Positions 12,238-24,481 are shown, numbered from the stretch's first letter. The stretch is DNA of 64,000 nucleotides from Hibiscus mutabilis (GCA_019671005.1 CM033752.1:25924969-25988968), one strand, 5' to 3'. The notes: generated by a model not told the origin, from the letters alone. Numbers and translations: made by a program.

Positions 12238-13522
12238 ATTTGAAGACAAATGAAGAACATGATGCCTATCTTCGCATTGTTCTTCAGACTCTTCGAGAAA
12301 AGAAGCTATATCCTAAGCTGTTAAAGTGTAAATCTTGGTTGCCAGAAGTTTCTTTTCTTGGCCATGTGGTTTTGGTAGAAGAGATAAGAGTAAATCCCAA
12401 GAAAGTACCAACTATAGTTGAATGGAAACCTCTAAAGAATGTTTCCAAGTTTCGAAGTTTCTTAGGACTTGCTGGTTATTATCGAAAGTTTGTTAAGAAA
12501 TTCTCGATAATCGCCTTTCCCACTGACCAAGCTATTGAGGAAAGATGTGCCATTTATTTGGATGGATAGGTGCCAAGAAAGTTTTGAGACATTAAAGAAG
12601 ATCTTAACAGATGCCCCAGTATTAGTACAATTAGAATCGGGCAAAGAATATATGGTTTATAATGATGCTTCTCATAAAGGTTTGAGAAGTGTACTTAAGC
12701 AAGAAGTAAAAGTAGTGGTTTATGTTTCGAGACAATTTAAGACGCATGAGAAGAATTATCCTACTCATGATGTGGAGCTGACAATGGTTATATTTACTTT
12801 AAAGATATAGCGCCAATATTTATATGGTGAATGATGCTATATTTATATAGAATAAAGAAGTTTAAAGTATCTGATAACTAAAAAGAAGTTGAACCTGAGG
12901 CAAAGAAGGTGGATCGAGCTTCTTTAGGATTATGATGTGATTATCGACTATTATCTAGAAAAATCTAATGTGGTAGCTAACGCCCTCAGTCGAAAAACAT
13001 TTGTTGCCTTAAGGGCTCTGAATGTGAGACTGGCATTAAAAGAAGATGTCACTTTGATTTTTGAGTTAAGAATAAAGTCTATTTTATTAGATTGAATAAA
13101 AGATCTTTAGAGAAAAGATGAGAAGTGTTTGTTAAAGTTCAAATAAGTGGAAGAAGTTGAAACCAAAGACTTTGAAGTTAATCTGATGGAAGTTTGTATT
13201 ATCGAGGAATTTTTTTTTTTCAAACGATGAAGAATTAAAGAAACAACTTATCTTTGAGGTACATTATTGTCCTTTGATTGTACATCCAGGTGGAAACCAG
13301 ATGTATCAAGATTTAAAGAAATCGATATTGATAGCCAAGCATGAAAAGAGCTATAACCGAGTTAGTTTCTAAATATCTGACATGACAACAAGTAAAAGTA
13401 GAATTTCAGGTATCTTTTGAATTGTCATAACTGATTTCCATTTCTCAGTTGAAATAAGAACGAGTGACGATGGATTTTGTATTCAAACTATCTTTGACAC
13501 CGAATAAGAAGGATTAAATCTG
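12238..13522 (+). pseudogene. Gypsy G0 RT thumb, RNase H and integrase zinc region
   Basis: After the join at 12238 the reading frame gives EEHDAYLRIVLQTLREKKLY, an RT thumb with FLGH and FRSFLGLAGYYRKFVKKF, then a frameshift near 12530 and an RNase H domain with YNDASHKG, THDVEL and RSLKYL blocks, then DYDVIIDYY and NALSRKTF. The third acidic RNase H residue lies in a stop-broken segment. From about 13010 to 13500 the integrase H2C2 region is recognisable only as short phrases among many stops. Decay is heavier than in G1 or G2, so this is probably the older insertion. Confidence 0.72.
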
Positions 13523-13523
13523 G

Positions 13524-13774
13524 GTGATTGTTGATATATTGACTAAGTTAGCACACTTTATCCCTGTTCGACCAGATTACCCTAGAGATACGTATACTGA
13601 GTTGTACATTAAGGAAATAAGTCAATTTCCCTCGTTAAAGTTCTTTGAAGAAATCGTAAAATTGAGAAAAACGACTTGGGAAAGAAAGAAAGATGTGAGA
13701 AAGCAATTTCCTCACCTTTTTGAACCAGTACGTGTTGAAAATTCGAGGATGAATTTTTTTAAGGTGGAGAGAAT
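13524..13774 (+). pseudogene. Gypsy G0 integrase start fused to chromodomain end, with polypurine tract
   Basis: An ORF of about 90 codons opens with the integrase-core start (MIVDILTKLAHFIPVR, first catalytic Asp) and ELYIKEI. It then jumps to the C-terminal chromodomain segment, readable as a KVL-(TGA for Trp)-RNR core in one frame and TTWERK...FPHLFEP in the ORF frame. About 1 kb of integrase is therefore missing. The end carries the polypurine tract (13751-13774) immediately before an LTR at 13775. The chromodomain places the element among chromoviruses. In those, this domain targets integration to chromatin marks. Confidence 0.7.
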
Positions 13775-16270
13775 TTTAATACCTGAATTTTATTAAGTTG
13801 ATTCAGGATCATTTAGTACTAAGATAATAACTTAAAAGCTATCTTAGTGACTAAAATGACAAAAATGCAAAAGTTAGGATTTCTTTGATTATGAGTTATG
13901 GAAAAAGATTTTTTGAGATTTAAAAGCATCAGATGATAGAGGGCAAGCTAATTAGGGTGCTTGCAAAGTTTGGTTGAAATTTGAGGAAAATTTGAAATGG
14001 GAATTGAAGTTTAAAATTTAGTGACCAAAATGATAAGCAGTCAAAACTTGTACGGTACAAGACTAAATATGAAAAGTTGAAGGACTAAAGTTGTAAATTC
14101 CCAAAAGTTAGGGGTTTTTATTCCTTAAACAGATAGAGCACCTTAGGGTGTGGATCGAATGTGGAATAACTGGTTTGATCCGATACTTTGATTATTGGGA
14201 AATAGCAGTCAAAGTTTAAGTAGAATTCCCAAAAGTTAGGGGTTTTTATTCCTTAAACAGATAGAGCACCTTAGGGTGTGGATCGAATGTGGAATAACTG
14301 GTTTGATCCGATATTTTGATTATTGGGAAATAGCAGTCAAAGTTTAAGTAGAATTCAAGTATCCAGATCGAATTGAAAAATCATGAAATTTTACTATATT
14401 ATAGAATAAGGATATAAAAATCATTCCCAAGTTTTGGAAATATTTTTAGTTCGATTCAGGATGAATCCTATGATTTATTTTGATTAAGGAATTTATTTAG
14501 TAATAGATAAAATTCTAGATAATTATCGGTAAATAGGATCAAGCTAAAATTTCAGAGATGATTCCATAGACCTTGGAAGAGTTATAAAAATTATTTTATG
14601 GATATTTGGAGAGTTAAATAGTTGGGTTAAATTTATTTGACTGAAATGCCTACAATGACAATTTTGTGAAAAAGTTAGTTAGTAAAGGGCATTTTGGTCT
14701 TTTCACCCAAAAAGGGACATGGAAGGAATTTTTAGATCTTTTTAGTGGTTAAATAGTGTATGGTTTGGATCCAACCAAGCCTAGTTGGAATGTTACAATA
14801 TGGCAAACTAGTAAATATGAATTCAGTTGGGGACATTTTGGTAAATTAGAATAAAATGAATTTTAAATTCATTTTTAATTATACAAGTGACATATATATA
14901 TGAATTATGAAGATTTATCAATGAAAATTCATCTCCAAAACCGTGGAGAAAGAGGAGAAAGAAGAAAGAATTTTTCCAAGCTCAATTTAAGCCCCAAATC
15001 TCGTTTTTAAGGTAATCTTCCGAACTACAAAGTTGTTCTTCTCTTCGATCTCTATTTATTGATTTAAAATTTTCATGGATTTCATGCTTGATTAATGAGA
15101 TTTGATATGAGAGAGATATTAAGGTTTATGTTCAAATTGGGGGTTTTATGATTTTATGATTCCATGCTCGATTTTATGTTAAAATCAAGCAAGAATGATG
15201 TTGGATTTATGTTTTTGAGTTGTGATTTAAACCCTAAACAATTCAGCAACCTTGAAAAAGATTAGGGTTTAGGGATCCAAACCAAAATTAGGGATTATGA
15301 TGATGAGTTATTAATCTTGCAAGCTTGATCTATTGTTTAGAATCAAAACCCTAAATTTAAACCATAAATGACTAATTCAACAAGGTGTTAAAGTTAGGGG
15401 TTCAATTCTGATTTTTAGAATTTGAAATGTACGTATGTTTTTAATGATGTTTGAGGCATGAAAATGATGTTAGAATGCTAAACTGATAATTATTCGAGCT
15501 AGTGACCATTTTGACTATTTGTCAAAAGTGGATAACCAATTCGGCAATGGTGTATAAGAAGAGGACAAATTCTGATTTTTTATGTTAAGTGATGATTATG
15601 ATATAAATTTGATGATTGGGGGCCTGATTGCAAAGTTTTAAAGCTAGAATCATTGAACTGTAAATTAGTGACTATTTTGACAAATTAGAGAACAAAGGGT
15701 TGAAATATGACAAATATGTATTTGAAGAGTACTATGTTGGAAAATTTTATTTGAGTGTTTTAGATGTTGATTTTGAAGTGAAGGATTGAAAAGACAAGAA
15801 AAGAAATGGTCAAGGAACATTTCAGAAATGGAAATTGTTTGTAAGGGACCAATTCGATCAGTACTTTAAATTAAAGGGAAAGTTGGTAGAATTTTAGAAA
15901 TGTTAGATTAGTTGGTTAATGAATGAATTCAAGTAATTTTGTGAAGTTAGTGACTAAAGTGTCACTTTAGTAATGTTTGAATCTTGAAGGGATAAAATCC
16001 AAAGTGAACAACTAGTAATGGAATTGTTCTAATTTGAGTTTGAACAATTGTTTGATGTCCAAAATGGTCACATAGGACCTTATGACCAAATCGGCAATCA
16101 CATGGAAATTGGGGGAAATTTTCAAAAATATTTTATATTCAAATAATTGTGTTTTGTAAATTAAGTTAGCAATGTTAGATTTGAGTCTAATAAAAGAATG
16201 GTATTTTAGATATTAGAAGAAATACATGAGAATTTTTAACCTCCAGTATCTGTAATTGTTAGGGCATTGA
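13775..16270 (+). mobile_element. Partial 3' LTR of gypsy G0
   Basis: The LTR starts right after the tract at 13774 as TTTAATACC, one base off the TGTAATACC start used by G2. It shares blocks with S1 (for example 15000-15060 with 1260-1320, and the repeated 'gggaccaatt' style phrases). Similarity fades at about 16200-16270, so roughly the last third of the LTR, including its CA end, is missing. It contains an internal 128-bp tandem duplication. Confidence 0.65.
14096..14351 (+). repeat. 128-bp tandem duplication inside the G0 LTR
   Basis: 14096-14223 and 14224-14351 are adjacent direct copies. I see one difference (C versus T in the GATAYTTTG phrase). Each copy starts with AATTC. The near identity contrasts with heavy decay around it and points to a recent local duplication. 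Confidence 0.9.
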
Positions 16271-16479
16271 TTGTTAAAAGTTTAAGTTTCTGAGTGCCTT
16301 AAATTTTATAGTAAAGGTGAATTGATGACTATTTATCTGAAGTTAAAGGATGATACAATTCATATTGGAAGGTCTGAAAGGTATAAATATTGGAAAGTCA
16401 GAAGAAGTAATATTGTTACTAAAGGAATATGTTTGTAATTGGTTGGACTAATGCCACAGAGTAGTACTTACAATAGAAG

Positions 16480-16873
16480 TGACTTGGAAAATTTTCTATA
16501 AGGAGTTAAAAGAGCTGAAAGCTTAGCTGTAAGAATTGCTAAACTAAAGTTATAATCAATCCAGTGTGCGATTGTGAGAAGCTCCAAAATTATTTGTAAA
16601 GAAGGATTTTACAATCATGTAGTGATAATTTATAAAAGGAAATAAGAAAAAAGAAATGATATATTTTCTATCAGGATTATCAATTAACCTGAACTAGAAA
16701 GACTTAATGTGATTTTGGTTATTAAAAGTGGCTTTCTTAGGTCATATTACTTCAGCTGTAGGGATCCAAGTCGATCCTAAAAATATACAATCTATGGAGT
16801 GGGAAAATTCCCAAAAATATTACAGATGTTCATAGTTTCTTAAAACTTATTGGTTATGATCGAAGGTCTGTGA
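16480..16873 (+). pseudogene. Gypsy RT fragments: N-terminal region and thumb
   Basis: From about 16500 the plus strand reads ELKELKA then two stops that match Gln codons in intact copies (CAG or CAA turned to TAG or TAA), then a broken equivalent of the GAPxLFVKKD entry to RT near 16590-16625. The catalytic palm is missing. Thumb sequence resumes at about 16725 (VAFLGHI, VDPKNIQ) and continues to 16873. The 16280-16480 stretch before it has no clear match. Confidence 0.6.
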
Positions 16874-17158
16874 AAGTTTTCTTGAGGATATGTTATGAGC
16901 TTGTATAATTGAGTTTGAGATCATGGAAAAGATATATGCTATTAGTAGAAATTGCTTACAATAATAGTTATCAAGAAAGTATACAGAAGGCACCCTATGA
17001 AGCTCTCTATGGTCGAAAGTGTAAATCACTATTAAATTTGTTTGAGTTAAAGATAGTAAATTAATTACGTCAGATCTATTACAAGAAATGGAAGAAAAAG
17101 TAAAGATTATACAAGATAATCTTAAAAAGACTAATGATCGACAGAAGTCTTATACAGA
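16847..17158 (+). pseudogene. Second copy of the RT thumb to integrase fusion
   Basis: This copy carries the same junction as 11895-12237: RT GYDRRSVK-like sequence passes straight into RACIIEFE-like integrase and continues to the DRQKSYTD region. It is cut at 17158 by the Athila-type LTR beginning TGTTGCGCG at 17159. Copy 1 continues another 30 or so bases into integrase before its own break. Confidence 0.75.
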
Positions 17159-18360
17159 TGTTGCGCGTAATAAGTGCTATGCAAATGTGCAAGTATACAC
17201 GTCGCAAGTAATAAAGTGATACGAGTATCGAGTATCGTCTCCACAGGGATTGGTTTAGGCCACTTTGCTTAAGTTACTGCACTTTGAAAATAAAAACACA
17301 ATTGATAATAGATGTTTTAATTAACGAGAAAACTAAGAGCAATAAACTAAAAGAATAAATGAAATTAAAATAGAGTAAATAGGCCAGGTTATCGTGAGTT
17401 GAGGTGTGAGAGCCGATTGGATCGTCTTGGTAAAAGAGTGCAAGGGCAACTCAGTTGCCGTGGCAACTTGCACAACGGAGTTGCCTTGGCAACTAATCGA
17501 TGGTTGCCTGGGCGACTAGCTGGGCAACTACTTGGGTGTCTGGGCAGCAACTTCAAGGTTCGGCAGAGCGTTCTTCAATGGTTTCTTCTTATCTCTAAGT
17601 CGAAACTCTAGCTACTTGTACATGCCTTGATAATACATCCCTGCGTGAATCAAGGGTGAACAACAACCAATCTTGCGCTCCTCTTAGCCGTTGAAATCCT
17701 TAACTTATTCCTAAGCTGGATTAATCTTCATCATCAATAGATTGAATAAAGAACATACTCATTCGTCTCTTGAATCTAACTCTCCCGATATTAGATAAAT
17801 AGATGAAGTTACGAGATCCTCTCCCAATTCACTCGCAAACAAGAATAAAAGCCAAGAATGAGTAAACCTTGAATTGAAAGTGCAAACTCTTATTACCTAA
17901 ACAAAATCCAATTGTTTCTCACAAAAACAAAACACAATAACCCCAACCAATCAAGTTAGTTCATGGTTGGGTTCAAAAGGTATACAAAGAATAATCCCCA
18001 AACCATGAATCTAATGGAAGCAAAGAAGAAGAAGAAATCAAACTCTCTCCCCCTTGCTCTCTTGTCAAAAATTCTATCTTCTTGCCCTATGGGGTTGTCG
18101 AAATTTTCCCTCCTCTTGCTCTCCCTCAAGTTGACGATATGGCCTCTTATTTATAGGGCTAGGTCAAAGTCCTTCTTTGAGGAGAAAGTTAAGTTGGAAT
18201 TAAATTATCTTTAAAGAATATAATTCTTTATTATAATTATATTCCTACTATATTTCCATGGCATATCTGTTGCCGAGAAATCTTGCTGCTGATAAGGACT
18301 ACATTGCCAAGGCATGTCTGTTGCCGTGGAAAAACTATCATGGTAAAAACAATTTAAGCC
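17159..18360 (-). mobile_element. Athila-type LTR (X2 left LTR), minus orientation
   Basis: The left end TGTTGCGCG at 17159 interrupts gypsy integrase sequence. The GCAAGTATACACG...GCAAGTAATAAAGTG block follows, as in the other X-family LTRs. A good minus-strand TATA box (TATAAATA) lies near 18146-18154. A locally GC-rich repeat of GTTGCCGTGGCAAC-type phrases is at 17450-17560 and again near 18250-18330. The right boundary is not marked by a clear tract, so it is approximate. Confidence 0.6.
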
Positions 18361-18371
18361 TTTTGATTATA

Positions 18372-18590
18372 TCATGAATGATTTTGCTGTTGGTTCCATC
18401 TATGGTCCTCCATGTAGCCATATGCACTGAGATTGTGAGGGAAATTTCCAAACACATGATGTTCTCCACAATAAAAGCAAGAGTTTTCCACGATATGGAC
18501 TTTTTGGGCTTTTCTCACTTGGTATAGGTCATAATCGTTGGGTGTAAGAAATTCTTGAGTGAATTTATTCCTATCTTCCCACATAACTCT
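18372..18590 (-). pseudogene. Athila-type gag zinc-knuckle fragment
   Basis: The 71-codon minus-strand frame contains CFYCGEHHVFGNFP, the Athila-family CX2CX3HX4C knuckle with its last Cys replaced by Phe, followed by an Asn/Gln-rich tail. Athila Gag binds RNA during particle assembly. Only this end of gag is present and the rest of the interior is missing, so X2 is a deleted, non-autonomous copy. Confidence 0.65.
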
Positions 18591-18738
18591 CGAATAGATT
18601 GACTTTTAATTCCCCACAGGTTGATGTCCCTTCACTTTGTAGTGCACCCAATTTTTTTGATAAAATAATCAAAAAGAAAAGTTAGTAAAAATAATAAGAA
18701 AAAATGCAATAACACAAACAACTAACACCAATTGCCAA

Positions 18739-18756
18739 TCCTCGACAACGGTGCCA
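18739..18756 (-). other. Primer-binding site, tRNA-Asp type (X2)
   Basis: On the minus strand the site reads TGGCACCGTTGTCGAGGA, three bases off the tRNA-Asp-complementary TGGCGCCGTTGCCGGGGA used by Athila and Tat elements. All three changes are C to T or G to A. It sits 6 bases inside the LTR end at 18763, the correct position. Confidence 0.75.
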
Positions 18757-18762
18757 AAAATT

Positions 18763-19281
18763 TGTTGTGTGATTTAAGTGCTACACAAACAGGGTAAGTA
18801 TACACGTAGCAAGTAATAAAGTGATAGGTATCAAGTATCATCTCTACAAGGATTGATTTGAGTCACTTTGCTTAATTTGTTACATTGTAAAAGAAATAAA
18901 TTGATTATGATAGAGAGTGATAATAAGTAAGTGAAATAAACTAAGTCTAAAGGAATTTAAATAAATGAAAGAGAAAACTGATTTGAGAGATTAAAATTGA
19001 GCAAGTAATTAATTGTCAAGTGAATAAAAAGCATCAATGCCTTTGAATTATCCCTAAGAAAAGAACTAATGATTGTGCAAGCCTCATTAATACATCCATG
19101 TCTTGGGTGGAATCATCGGATTGATTTGCTAAAATTCACTCTTTGTCCCTCCCCCAAGTTCAATTATAATTAAATAATAAAAAAATGGATAAACAAAGAT
19201 TTTATTGAATTAAAAGACAAAACTTGTCAACTCTCCGACAATCTGGTACGGTATGGTACGGTGAAGGGTAGCTGTGGTGCA
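18763..19281 (-). mobile_element. Athila-type LTR (X2 right LTR), first part, split by G2
   Basis: It begins TGTTGTGTG just past the tRNA-Asp PBS and carries the family AAGTATACACG...AGCAAGTAATAAAGTG block. It is cut at 19281/19282 by gypsy G2, which duplicated GTGCA. The remainder should resume at 29092, where a related phrase (CGATGAAGGGTAGTTGTGGT, 29157-29176) recurs. Confidence 0.65.
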
Positions 19282-21447
19282 TGTAACACCCTTACCAGTA
19301 TTTATTATCCAATATTAGTATAGAGTGTCACAGAAAGATTAACCGCATTTTATGCTACTCAATTTAGTCAAAACAGCAATATTAAAAATTTTCACTTTAG
19401 CGCGTAAAACCAATTTCTAATTTTAAACCCGTAAATAACACGTAGGCAAGTAATAAAGTGATAGGCATCATGTATCGTCTCTTAAGGGATTGATTTGAGC
19501 CACTTTGCTTATTACATTGTAAAAGAAATAAATTGATTATGATAGAAAGTGATAATAAGTAAGTGAAATAAACTAAGTCTAAAGGAATTTAAATAAATGA
19601 GAGAGAAAACTGATTTGAGAGATTAAGCTGGGTAATTGAGCATAAAGGTGTACTTGCCATATGGATATGTTTTCGTGGAAATTAATTGCCAAAACAATGT
19701 TCGAAAAGTGTTCTTCAATGCCTTTGAATTATCCCTAAGAAAAGAACTAATGATAGTTCAAGCCTCGGTAATACATCCCTGTGCTAACCTTGGGTGGACA
19801 TCATCGATCAATGCACTCTTCTTAGTCGCTCAAATTCACTCCTTATCCCTCCCCCAAGTTCAATTAGAATTAAATAATAAACAAAAAATGGATAAACAAA
19901 GATTTTATTGAATTAAAAGCCAAAACCTGTCAACTGTCCGACGATATAAGAATAATTTTCCTATAAACAATATAAGAATAATTTTCCTATAAACACCCTA
20001 ATATTTTCCAAATATTAGTTTCATGACATAAGTCATTTCATCCTCAATACTTTATATTTCTTCAAACATTTACTCAAAGAATGATTTATAACTCATTCTA
20101 ATATTTATTCTAGCATAATACTTCCATGAAAATAATTTTTCACTTTAGTCCTTAAATTCTTCCAAATTGCCGAGTCAGTACCCAATCTTTTCAAAATTTC
20201 CGAATTGGTCCTTATGGTTTTACAAACTTCCAAAATGGCCCAAATGAAATTTTAAAGTCTGTAAAATCATAATTTCAACATTTCCAAATTTATAGAAATT
20301 TTTCCATAATTTCCCATAATTCTTTCAACTTGCCGAATTCATCCCTATGATTTTCCAAGTTTCCAATTTAGTCCAATTAACACTTAAACATCATTTCCAA
20401 GCTTTCACAATCATTCCCATATTAAAATCAATATCAATTCAACTTTTCTACCAAAACCCTAACCTTAAACAATTTAGGGTTTGGCTATTTCCATGTAATT
20501 TCAATCATCATACAAGCTTTAATATGATTCCACAACATCATATCCAACAAAAACTAACCTTAATTCATCCTAAATCAACATCCCCTTCATCCATCAATTC
20601 CTCAAAACTAAGGTTTTAAGTAATAAAAACATGAATAAATGGTACCAAGAGATTGAGAATTTTATGGAGATTAATTCCTTGTTTCATGCTTTCATCCAAA
20701 ATCCAAAGAAATAAGGTTGAAAAATTAAAATAAAATTTCTCCATACCTTAAAGAGGGTTTCGGCCAAGCTAGGAAAAGATGAAGAGAATTCTTGATTTTT
20801 CCTTTGATTTAATTTAGGCCATTTGTCCATTATTTAAAGTATCTTAATTAAAAATTCTTTTTATGGCAAAATGACTATTCTTGCCCCTTTAATCCAAGGT
20901 TCCATAAATTGCCACATGTCACTTTGATCATCCAATGGCCCAAATTAATCCAAGGAGTTAGTGATTACCCACTTTGTCCTTGCCATATTCAAAAATTACC
21001 ATCTTGCCATTTTTCATCCAATGGCTAAGATTAAACATGGAAAAGTAATCTTTAATCCAATGGTCCATATTAATTTCCATTAAAATAAGGCATGAAAATG
21101 ACCTTTTACCCTTTCCTTATTTTAATAAAAAATCTCCTAAAATATCTCATTAAATATTTCTCATTTATTCTATTAAATTTGATTATCCAGATTTTTCCCA
21201 AACTTTAAAGCTTTATAGCTCTTAATACAAACTCACGTATCAAAAATCCGGATATCACGAAAATGGCACTCTTGGGGTAAACTATTCATTTACGGGACTA
21301 AATTACATACTTTTGAAAATTACAACTTAGTCCTTGGACTTTTTGAAATTTACAATTTGGCACCAAACTTTTTGAATTTTACATTTTGTTCACCAAACTT
21401 TTCAAGTTTTAAATTTTGGTCACTAACCAAAATTTTGAGGTATTACA
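19282..21447 (-). mobile_element. G2 3' LTR, rearranged
   Basis: The outer end TGTAACACCC (19282) and inner end GGTATTACA (21447) are clear. Compared with the right LTR it lacks about 1.2 kb (equivalent of roughly 26370-27600), replaced by about 510 bp of Athila-type LTR (19434-19945). A 26-bp unit is tandemly duplicated at the right junction (19946-19971, 19972-19997). Confidence 0.8.
19434..19945 (-). mobile_element. Athila-type LTR fragment embedded in the G2 LTR
   Basis: The segment is highly similar to 18800-19250: the run from AGTAATAAAGTGATAGG to the AATTAAATAATAAA stretch is nearly continuous, with small indels. It has no LTR ends or target duplication of its own, so it did not arrive by ordinary integration. 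Confidence 0.75.
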
Positions 21448-21468
21448 ATTCTCCCCCCTTAAAAAAAT
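21448..21468 (-). other. Polypurine tract of G2
   Basis: On the minus strand a run of A and G, AAGGGGGGAGAAT, ends immediately before the LTR start TGTAATACC. This is the primer site for plus-strand DNA synthesis. Confidence 0.8.
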
Positions 21469-21484
21469 TTGTCCCCGAATTTTC

Positions 21485-22790
21485 CTAAGTACTAGTTTGA
21501 AACAGATGCGGATATTGCTTTTCAATTGATTCCTCAGGTTCCCAAGTAGCTTCCTTTACATTGTGATTTCTCCATAACACTTTGACTAGAGGAATCTTTT
21601 TATTTCTTAACTGTTTTTCTCCGTGAGCCAAAATCCTCACAGGTTCTTCCTCGTATGTCAGATCCTGTTGAATCTCGATTTCTTCCAGTGTAATAATATG
21701 TGAAGGATTTGATCGATACTTCCTTAGCATGGATACATGAAAAACATCATGGATCTTACTCATCTCGGGTGGCAATGCTAACTGATATGCCACTAGACCA
21801 ACCCTTTTTAGAATCTCGTAAGGGCCGATAAATCTTGGACTAAGTTTGCCTTTTCGTCCAAAGCGTAACACTTTTTCCAAGGTGATAGTTTTAAAAATAC
21901 CTTATCTCTGACTTCAAACTCAATATCTTTTCTTTGACGATTTGAGTAAGATTTTTTTTATGTTGGAGGTAGCTTTGAGATTGTCTTGAATGATTCTTAC
22001 CTTGTCTTCCACCTCTTGAACAAGATCCGGTCCAATAACCTTTTAATCCTCAAGCTCGAATCAATTTAATGGTGTTCTGCATTTCCTCTCATATAATGCT
22101 TTGTAAATAGCCATCTTTATGCTTGATTGATAACTATTGTTATATGTGAATTCTGCCAATGAGAGATGCTTCTCCCAGGAACCCGTAAAATTTATTACAT
22201 ACGCTCTAAACATATCTTCCAATACTTGGATAGTTCTCTCTGACTGCCCGTCCGTTTAGGGATGAAAAGTAGTAATAAAATGTAATTTAGTTCCCAACAC
22301 CTCGTGTAAAGCACTCCAAAATCTTGAAGTGAACCTGGGATCCCTATCCGATATAATAGACATAGGAACACCATGCAACCTAATAATCTCCATGATATAT
22401 AATTTTGCCAACTTGTTCAAGGAATAATCCGTGTGAATTGGTATGAAGTGTGCCAATTTAGTCAATTGATCCACAATCACCCAGTTTCATCCTTTTTACT
22501 TGGCGTCAATGGAAAACCCGTTACAAAATCCATAGTAACTCTTTCCCATTTCCACTATGGAATGGAAATTGGTTGAAATAATCCGGATGGTACCTGATGT
22601 TCTATTTTTACTTGTTGACAAGTCAAACATTTGGCAACAAATTTTGTGATGGTTTGCTTCATGCCAGGCCACCAAAAATGACTTTTCACATCTTGATACA
22701 TTTTGTTACCACGTGGATGCATTGTTAAAAGGTTGTAATGGACTTCAAAAAGTATTTCTTTCTTCAACTCATCATCCTTAGGAACGTATA
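21485..22790 (-). pseudogene. G2 integrase and chromodomain
   Basis: In minus-strand order: the zinc-binding H2C2 region with HYNLLTMHPRGNKMYQ, WWPGMK and CLTCQQ (22767-22560), all four ligands present; the catalytic core with MIVDQLTKLAHFIP (22480) and SDRDPRFTSRFW (second Asp); the Glu region after a frame break at about 22256; a long C-terminal region; and a 131-codon open end (21880-21485) with KLSPRFIGPYEIL and a chromodomain (VLWRNHNVKEATWEPEESI). Integrase joins the DNA copy to the genome and the chromodomain guides site choice. At least two frame breaks disrupt it. Confidence 0.85.
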
Positions 22791-24230
22791 AACGTCTTTT
22801 ATAATATAAGCACCATTAGACTTTATTTTAAAGTCTTTAGATTCACTACTTTCTATTTGTTTTATTCTTTCCAAGCACCTTTCATCTTTGGCTTGTAAAT
22901 ATTTAATTCTCTCTATCAAAGTTGGCTTGATTTGAAATTTTGCCACTAATGCACCATTTTCCTGCATTTTCAACTGGGCATTCAAGGCTCTCAAGGCAGA
23001 AAATGTTTTTTGGCTAAGTGCGTCTACTACCACATTAGCCTTTCTCGGATGATAATCAATAATTACATCATAATCCTTGATTAATTCTATCCATCTTCTC
23101 TGCCTCAAATTGAGCTCCTTTTGGGATAACAAGTATTTCAAACTTTTATGATAAGTGAAAATATAGTATTTTTCACCATATAAGTAGTGTCACCAAATTT
23201 TTAGAGCAAACACCACTGCAGCCAACTCTAAATCATGAGTGAGGTAGTTCCTCTCATGAGTTTTGAGTTGTCATGAAGCATAAGCTACCACCTTTCCTTC
23301 TTGCATCAACACACATTCCAAACCATTATAGGGCATCATTATATATCACAAATTCTTTTCCAGGTTCTAGTTGCACTAAGACATGAGCTTTTGTCATAAC
23401 CTTCTTTAATTGATCAAAGATTTCTTGACATTTTTCCGTCCAAACGAATGGTACCTCTTTTCTTAATAGCCTGGTTATCAGAGAGGCAATCATTGAAAAA
23501 TCTTTCACAAACCATCAATAGTAACCAACTAATCCCAATAAGCTTCTCACTTTGAAGATATTTTTAGGAACTTTCCATTCAAAGAATTGCTTGGACTTTC
23601 TTAGGATCAACTCGGATTCATTCGTCTGAAACTATATTCCCAAGGAAATTTACTTTTGCTAACAATAATTCACACTTTAACAGCTTTGCATACAACTTCT
23701 TTTCTCGTAAGATCTGGAGAACAGCTCGAAGATGAGTATCGTGCTCCTCTTGGTTTTAGAGTAAACCAATATGTCATCAATAAATACTACCACAATTCGA
23801 TCCAAATACAACTGAAAGATTAGATTCATTAAATCCATAAATGTCGATGGTGCATTTGTAAGTCCGAATGGCATTACTACAAACTCGTAATGCCCATATT
23901 TGGTTCTAAAAGTTGTCTTTGGTTTATCCGCTTCTTTGATTTTTAATTGATGATAAATAAGATCAATCTTAGAGAACATCGTTGCTCCCTTAAGTTGATC
24001 AAAAAGATCATCAATCCTTGGTAAAAGATATTTATTCTTTATCGTCACCTTATTAAGTTGACGATAATCCATACATAGTCTCATTGATTCGTCTTTCTTC
24101 TTTACAAACAAGACTAGAGCTCCCGAGGTGATATACTAGGCCGTATAAAACCTCGGTCTGATAATTCTTTCAATTGAGTTTTTAACTCTCTAAGCTCTTT
24201 AGGGGCCATCTTGTAAGGTGATATTGATAT
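22764..24230 (-). pseudogene. G2 reverse transcriptase and RNase H
   Basis: The RT fingers and palm are open from 24111 to 23677: FVKKKDESMRLCMDYRQLNK, SKID, YGHYEFVVMPFGLTNAPSTF and the catalytic FIDDILVYS (Asp-Asp at about 23773-23778). Upstream, SDRGFIRP is offset by a 1-base deletion near 24128. The thumb and connection follow with breaks (RKEVPFVWTEKCQEIFDQLK, 23508-23326). RNase H is recognisable from about 23400 to 22990, ending in DYDVIIDYHPRKANVV and DALSQKTF (about 23000-23080). This enzyme pair would copy element RNA into DNA. Confidence 0.85.
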
Positions 24231-24481
24231 TGGTGATGTTCCAGGAAGCACATCAATACCAAATTCCACCTCTCGATCAGGGGGTAGACTGGATAATTCA
24301 TCCGAAAAGACATCTGGAAATTCTCCTACACCATGGGTATGTTTTCCATATCTATATTTGTCTCCAGAGCACTTAACACATGAGCTAAATAAGCTTCATA
24401 TTCATATGATAACAAATTTCCAACAGCTACATCTGCAATCTCAAGGCTCAAATAATGTTGTCTTTCTCCATCAAACACTAT

